Below, piece after piece: positions 62,972-64,000 of a stretch of DNA of 64,000 nucleotides. The stretch is taken from positions 62,001 to 126,000 of the forward strand of contig NZ_BMKU01000010.1 of assembly GCF_014644495.1 (NCBI RefSeq). The letters are read 5' to 3'. The position numbers were made by a program, and so were the translations under genes. The first letter of the stretch is position 1, and every line of letters begins with the position of its first letter. The notes under the pieces are model-generated. The model was not told where the DNA came from. It made no database searches and saw only the letters and a list, made by a program, of their open reading frames with translations. The stretch is from Pseudarthrobacter polychromogenes. GTDB lineage: Bacteria > Actinomycetota > Actinomycetes > Actinomycetales > Micrococcaceae.

Positions 62972-64000
62972 ATGTCCGCCACCCCTGCCCTGCACTCTTC
63001 CGGCGGGCCCGGGGGACCCGCCGCCGGCAATGGCTCCTCCGGCGCCCACGCGCCCAAGGACCCCCTGAGCGCAGTGGAATCGGCGTCCTCGGAAGCGATC
63101 CTGCGGGTGCTGAGGGTGACGCTCCACACCGGGTTTGCAGCCCTGCTGGTGGTGGGCGTGGTCAGGCTGCTGGCACCCGGCTCCCGCGGCTCATTCCCGT
63201 TACTCTGGGCTGGCCTGGCACTTGTCCTGGCGGCGGTGTACCTCACCGGGACCGTCCTGGAACACCGGCATGCCGCGGGCCGGATCCGGCTCAATCCCCG
63301 CCGCTACGGCCTCCAGTGGCTGGCGGCAGTGACAGCGCTGTGGGTCCTCCTGCTGGTGGGGAGCGCCGACTTTGCCTGGCTGGCGTTCCCCCTGTTCTTC
63401 CTGCACCTGCACCTGCTGCCGCGGCGTGCCGCGCTGCTGACCATCGCACTGATGACAGCCGCGGTCATCGCCTCCCAATGGTCCGCCAGCGGTGACCCGG
63501 TCCCGCACGCGGCGGCCGTCGTCGGCCCACTGTTTGGCGCCGCTTTCGCCGTCATCACCGGCCTTGCGTACGTTGCGCTGTACCGGGAGGCGGAGAACCA
63601 GCGGCGGGCCGCGGATGAACTGCGCCGCACCCGCCAGGAACTGGCGGCGTCCCAGCACGAGGCCGGAGTGCTGGCGGAACGGGAGCGGCTGGCCCGCGAA
63701 ATCCACGACACCCTGGCGCAGGGCCTCTCCAGCATCGTGTTGCTTGCACGGGCTGCTGAGCAGTCGCTGGCCCACGGGGATCCGGTAACCGCAGCGTCGC
63801 GGGTGGCCCTGATGCAGCAGACGGCCGCAGGCAACCTGGCCGAAGCCCGAAGCTTTGTCCGCGGCCTGTCCTCCCCTCAGCTGCACGACACCACGCTGGT
63901 GGAGGCCCTGCGCCGGCTGTGTGAAGAGACCGGGCAGAGCGCCGCGGCGGGGGGAGCGGCGCTCCGCTGCCGGCTGGAGGTGGACGGGGAGCCGGCCGAA
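62972..64000 (+). CDS. NarL-type sensor histidine kinase, truncated by window edge
   Basis: 343 residues are visible from the ATG at 62972, frame open to the edge. A disordered Gly/Pro N-terminus (about 1-45) precedes about five to six TM helices (50-205) and a coiled linker. The HisKA_3 dimerisation motif ERERLAREIHDTLAQGLSSIVLL (phospho-acceptor His) and the start of the HATPase domain (FVRGLSSPQLHDTTLVEALRRL) follow. It is divergent from the ABC exporter operon, the usual layout of a kinase controlling a resistance transporter. A LuxR-type response regulator would be expected beyond the window. Confidence 0.9.
   Translation, partial: MSATPALHSSGGPGGPAAGNGSSGAHAPKDPLSAVESASSEAILRVLRVTLHTGFAALLVVGVVRLLAPGSRGSFPLLWAGLALVLAAVYLTGTVLEHRHAAGRIRLNPRRYGLQWLAAVTALWVLLLVGSADFAWLAFPLFFLHLHLLPRRAALLTIALMTAAVIASQWSASGDPVPHAAAVVGPLFGAAFAVITGLAYVALYREAENQRRAADELRRTRQELAASQHEAGVLAERERLAREIHDTLAQGLSSIVLLARAAEQSLAHGDPVTAASRVALMQQTAAGNLAEARSFVRGLSSPQLHDTTLVEALRRLCEETGQSAAAGGAALRCRLEVDGEPAE

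Noticed and set aside
62803..63294. Extension of the FtsX-like permease upstream of 62802
   Set aside because: This DNA encodes the divergent sensor kinase and its promoter on the other strand; the permease homology begins at the GTG at 62802.

Overview
The window is high-GC actinobacterial DNA. Gene content and protein style point to Micrococcaceae, most likely Arthrobacter, Pseudarthrobacter or Paenarthrobacter: many GTG and TTG starts, an apparent leaderless promoter, DUF222/HNH proteins, and a NagA/NagB/NanE/NanK/NanA island with GH33 sialidases. No rRNA, tRNA, CRISPR array, phage or transposase gene was seen. Genus placement is inference.

Layout. 1-2.8 kb: the 3'-truncated purF, a small membrane protein and the uric-acid genes uraD-uraH. 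3-8.2 kb: a GAF histidine kinase converging on a four-gene operon of response regulator-PP2C phosphatase, cellulose-synthase-like glycosyltransferase, STAS protein and anti-sigma-type ATPase. This looks like a partner-switching circuit dedicated to an exopolysaccharide synthase. 8.4-12 kb: small proteins, a GNAT, an MFS exporter and Bcp. 12-19 kb: one minus-strand operon hyi-glxR-gcl-glxK-allB-winged helix, which takes allantoin to allantoate and glyoxylate to glycerate phosphate. 20-25.4 kb: an M20 amidohydrolase plus MHS transporter with a divergent double-module Lrp regulator, then a DctA-type transporter. 25.4-34 kb: assorted single genes, including a DUF2231-Rieske fusion, a DUF222-HNH protein, a first NagA and a broken IclR gene. 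34-41.3 kb: secreted PL11 and non-secreted PL26-like rhamnogalacturonan lyases that share a LacI-type operator.

43.7-60.8 kb is a complete sialic-acid island: a GntR regulator and nagB on the plus strand; an eight-gene minus-strand operon of Opp-type ABC transporter (SBP, permease, permease-ATPase fusion, ATPase), nanA, nanK, nanE and nagA; a divergent DUF4862 gene; and two divergent sialidases, one secreted and one without a signal peptide. Copies of GTAGGACGTC sit in the control regions. The window ends with an ABC exporter pair and a divergent NarL-type sensor kinase that runs off the edge.

Two kinds of unannotated DNA structure stand out. There are two families of intergenic palindromes: family A, four copies, each 65 bp, and family B, two copies, each 66 bp. 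Family B has conserved ends and a conserved loop but a middle stem that changes on both sides together. Several copies lie between genes of the same operon. There is also a 15-bp IclR-like operator (TTCCGCATTATGGAA type) in front of uraD, hyi and the DctA gene, which suggests one ureide/glyoxylate regulon across three loci.
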